Below, piece after piece: positions 63,121 through 64,000 of a stretch of DNA of 64,000 bases. The stretch's first letter is position 1, and every line of letters begins with the position of its first letter. This DNA comes from Siphonodentalium dalli (lineage: Eukaryota; Mollusca; Scaphopoda; Gadilida; Siphonodentaliidae), in NCBI GenBank assembly GCA_032622095.1, contig CP136063.1, positions 39,222,106 through 39,286,105 of the forward strand, read 5' to 3'. The position numbers were made by a program, and so were the translations under genes. Under the pieces are notes generated by a model. The model was given only the letters and a program-made list of their open reading frames with translations, searched no databases and was not told the DNA's origin.

Positions 63121-64000
63121 AGACATTACGGAGTCAGCACTGTCGCACCTACCAATCAGCCACCCACAAAGCGGACCAGGGCGCACTGTCGCATCTACCA
63201 ATCAGCCACACACAAAGCGGACCAGGGCGCACTGTCGCATCTACCAATCAGCCACCCACAAAGCGGACCAGGGCGCACTGTCGCATCTACCAATCAGACA
63301 CACACAAAGCAGACCAGCGCGCACCCAACCAATCAGCCACACACAAAGCGGACCAGGGCGCACTGTCGCACCTACCAATCAGCCACCCACAAAGCGGACC
63401 AGCGCGCACTGTCGCATCTACCAATCAGCCACACATAAAGCGGACCAGCGCGCACTGTCGCACCTACCAATCAGCCACCCACAAAGCGGACCAGCGCGCA
63501 CTGTCGCACCTACCAATCAGCCACCCACAAAGCGGACCAGCGCGCACTGTCGCACCTACCAATCAGCCACCCACAAAGACATTACGGAGTCCGCACTGTC
63601 GCATCTACCAATCAGCCATCCACAAAGCGGACCAGCGCGCACTGTCGCACCTACCAATCAGCCACCCACAAAGCGGACCAGCGCGCACTGTCGCATCTAC
63701 CAATCAGCCACACACAAAGCGGACCAGGGCGCACTGTCGCACCTACCAATCAGCCACCCACAAAGCGGACCAGCGCGCACTGTCGCATCTACCAATCAGC
63801 CACACATAAAGCGGACCAGCGCGCACTGTCGCACCTACCAATCAGCCACCCACAAAGCGGACCAGCGCGCACTGTCGCATCTACCAATCAGCCACACACA
63901 AAGCGGACCAGGGCGCACTGTCGCACCTACCAATCAGCCACCCACAAAGCGGACCAGCGCGCACTGTCGCACCTACCAATCAGCCACCCACAAAGACATT
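63121..64000. repeat. 46-bp minisatellite with a CCAATCAG box per unit, runs off the window
   Basis: The unit is GCGCACTGTCGCAYCTACCA followed by ATCAGCCACMCACAAAGCGGACCAGS, 46 bp. About 19 units are present. A marker GACATTACGGAGTC interrupts at 63,122 and 63,577 and begins again at 63,995, so the units form higher-order blocks of about 420-455 bp. Short ORFs are absent on both strands. The array continues past the window edge. Confidence 0.85.

Overview
This is animal nuclear DNA: a repeat-dominated, AT-rich segment with no bacterial, phage or organelle signature. The evidence is C2H2 zinc-finger arrays with TGD-type linkers, APE-type LINEs, a tRNA-headed SINE, a Crypton-like tyrosine recombinase, TIR elements and minisatellites. 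Some dispersed repeats, such as the one near 20,430-20,500, resemble repeats I associate with molluscs, so a mollusc or other lophotrochozoan is my best but weakly supported guess. I see no ordinary housekeeping gene. Very little of the window looks like intact coding sequence.

Layout. 0.2-2.9 kb: near-identical 84-bp zinc-finger repeats, broken by stops and frameshifts. 2.9-9.0 kb: a dispersed AAATTTCC-rich repeat, a 50-bp minisatellite made from the tip of a MITE, and a 69-bp minisatellite. 9.0-17.0 kb: a MITE, then a minus-strand zinc-finger locus split by a foldback element, a tandem dimer of an unclassified element, and a SINE with a TIR element. 17.0-26.0 kb: a duplicated zinc-finger upstream flank, foldbacks, a possible SAM-like fragment, a decayed zinc-finger exon and a GAACCA-rich palindromic block. 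26.1-26.9 kb: the best intact gene, a 9-finger C2H2 protein on the minus strand. 27-34 kb: nested TTAA-flanked MITEs, foldbacks, a truncated LINE and a large inverted repeat. 34.3-37.7 kb: about 71 copies of a 48-bp minisatellite with a chance-open 1,134-codon frame. 38-45 kb: G-run repeats, a MITE dimer and dispersed repeats.

45.2-54.1 kb holds a near-complete but inactivated two-ORF LINE on the minus strand. Its ORF1 has a coiled coil and an SGNH-esterase-like domain, and its ORF2 has an APE endonuclease and a reverse transcriptase. A second LINE lies in its ORF1, and an element with hAT-like termini lies in its ORF2. 54.4-56.9 kb: an 11-finger C2H2 gene whose downstream fingers follow a stop and then an insertion. 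57-59 kb: a degenerate minisatellite. 59.3-59.8 kb: a MITE. 60.1-61.8 kb: a Crypton-type tyrosine recombinase broken by three frameshifts. 63.1 kb to the end: a 46-bp minisatellite carrying a CCAATCAG box in nearly every unit.

There is no gene pathway here. The recurring theme is the interplay of zinc-finger gene copies, TTAA-flanked MITEs and tandem amplification. Several insertions can be undone by eye because their target duplications or junctions are visible, and one pair of duplicated loci shows a MITE end both before and after its expansion into a minisatellite.
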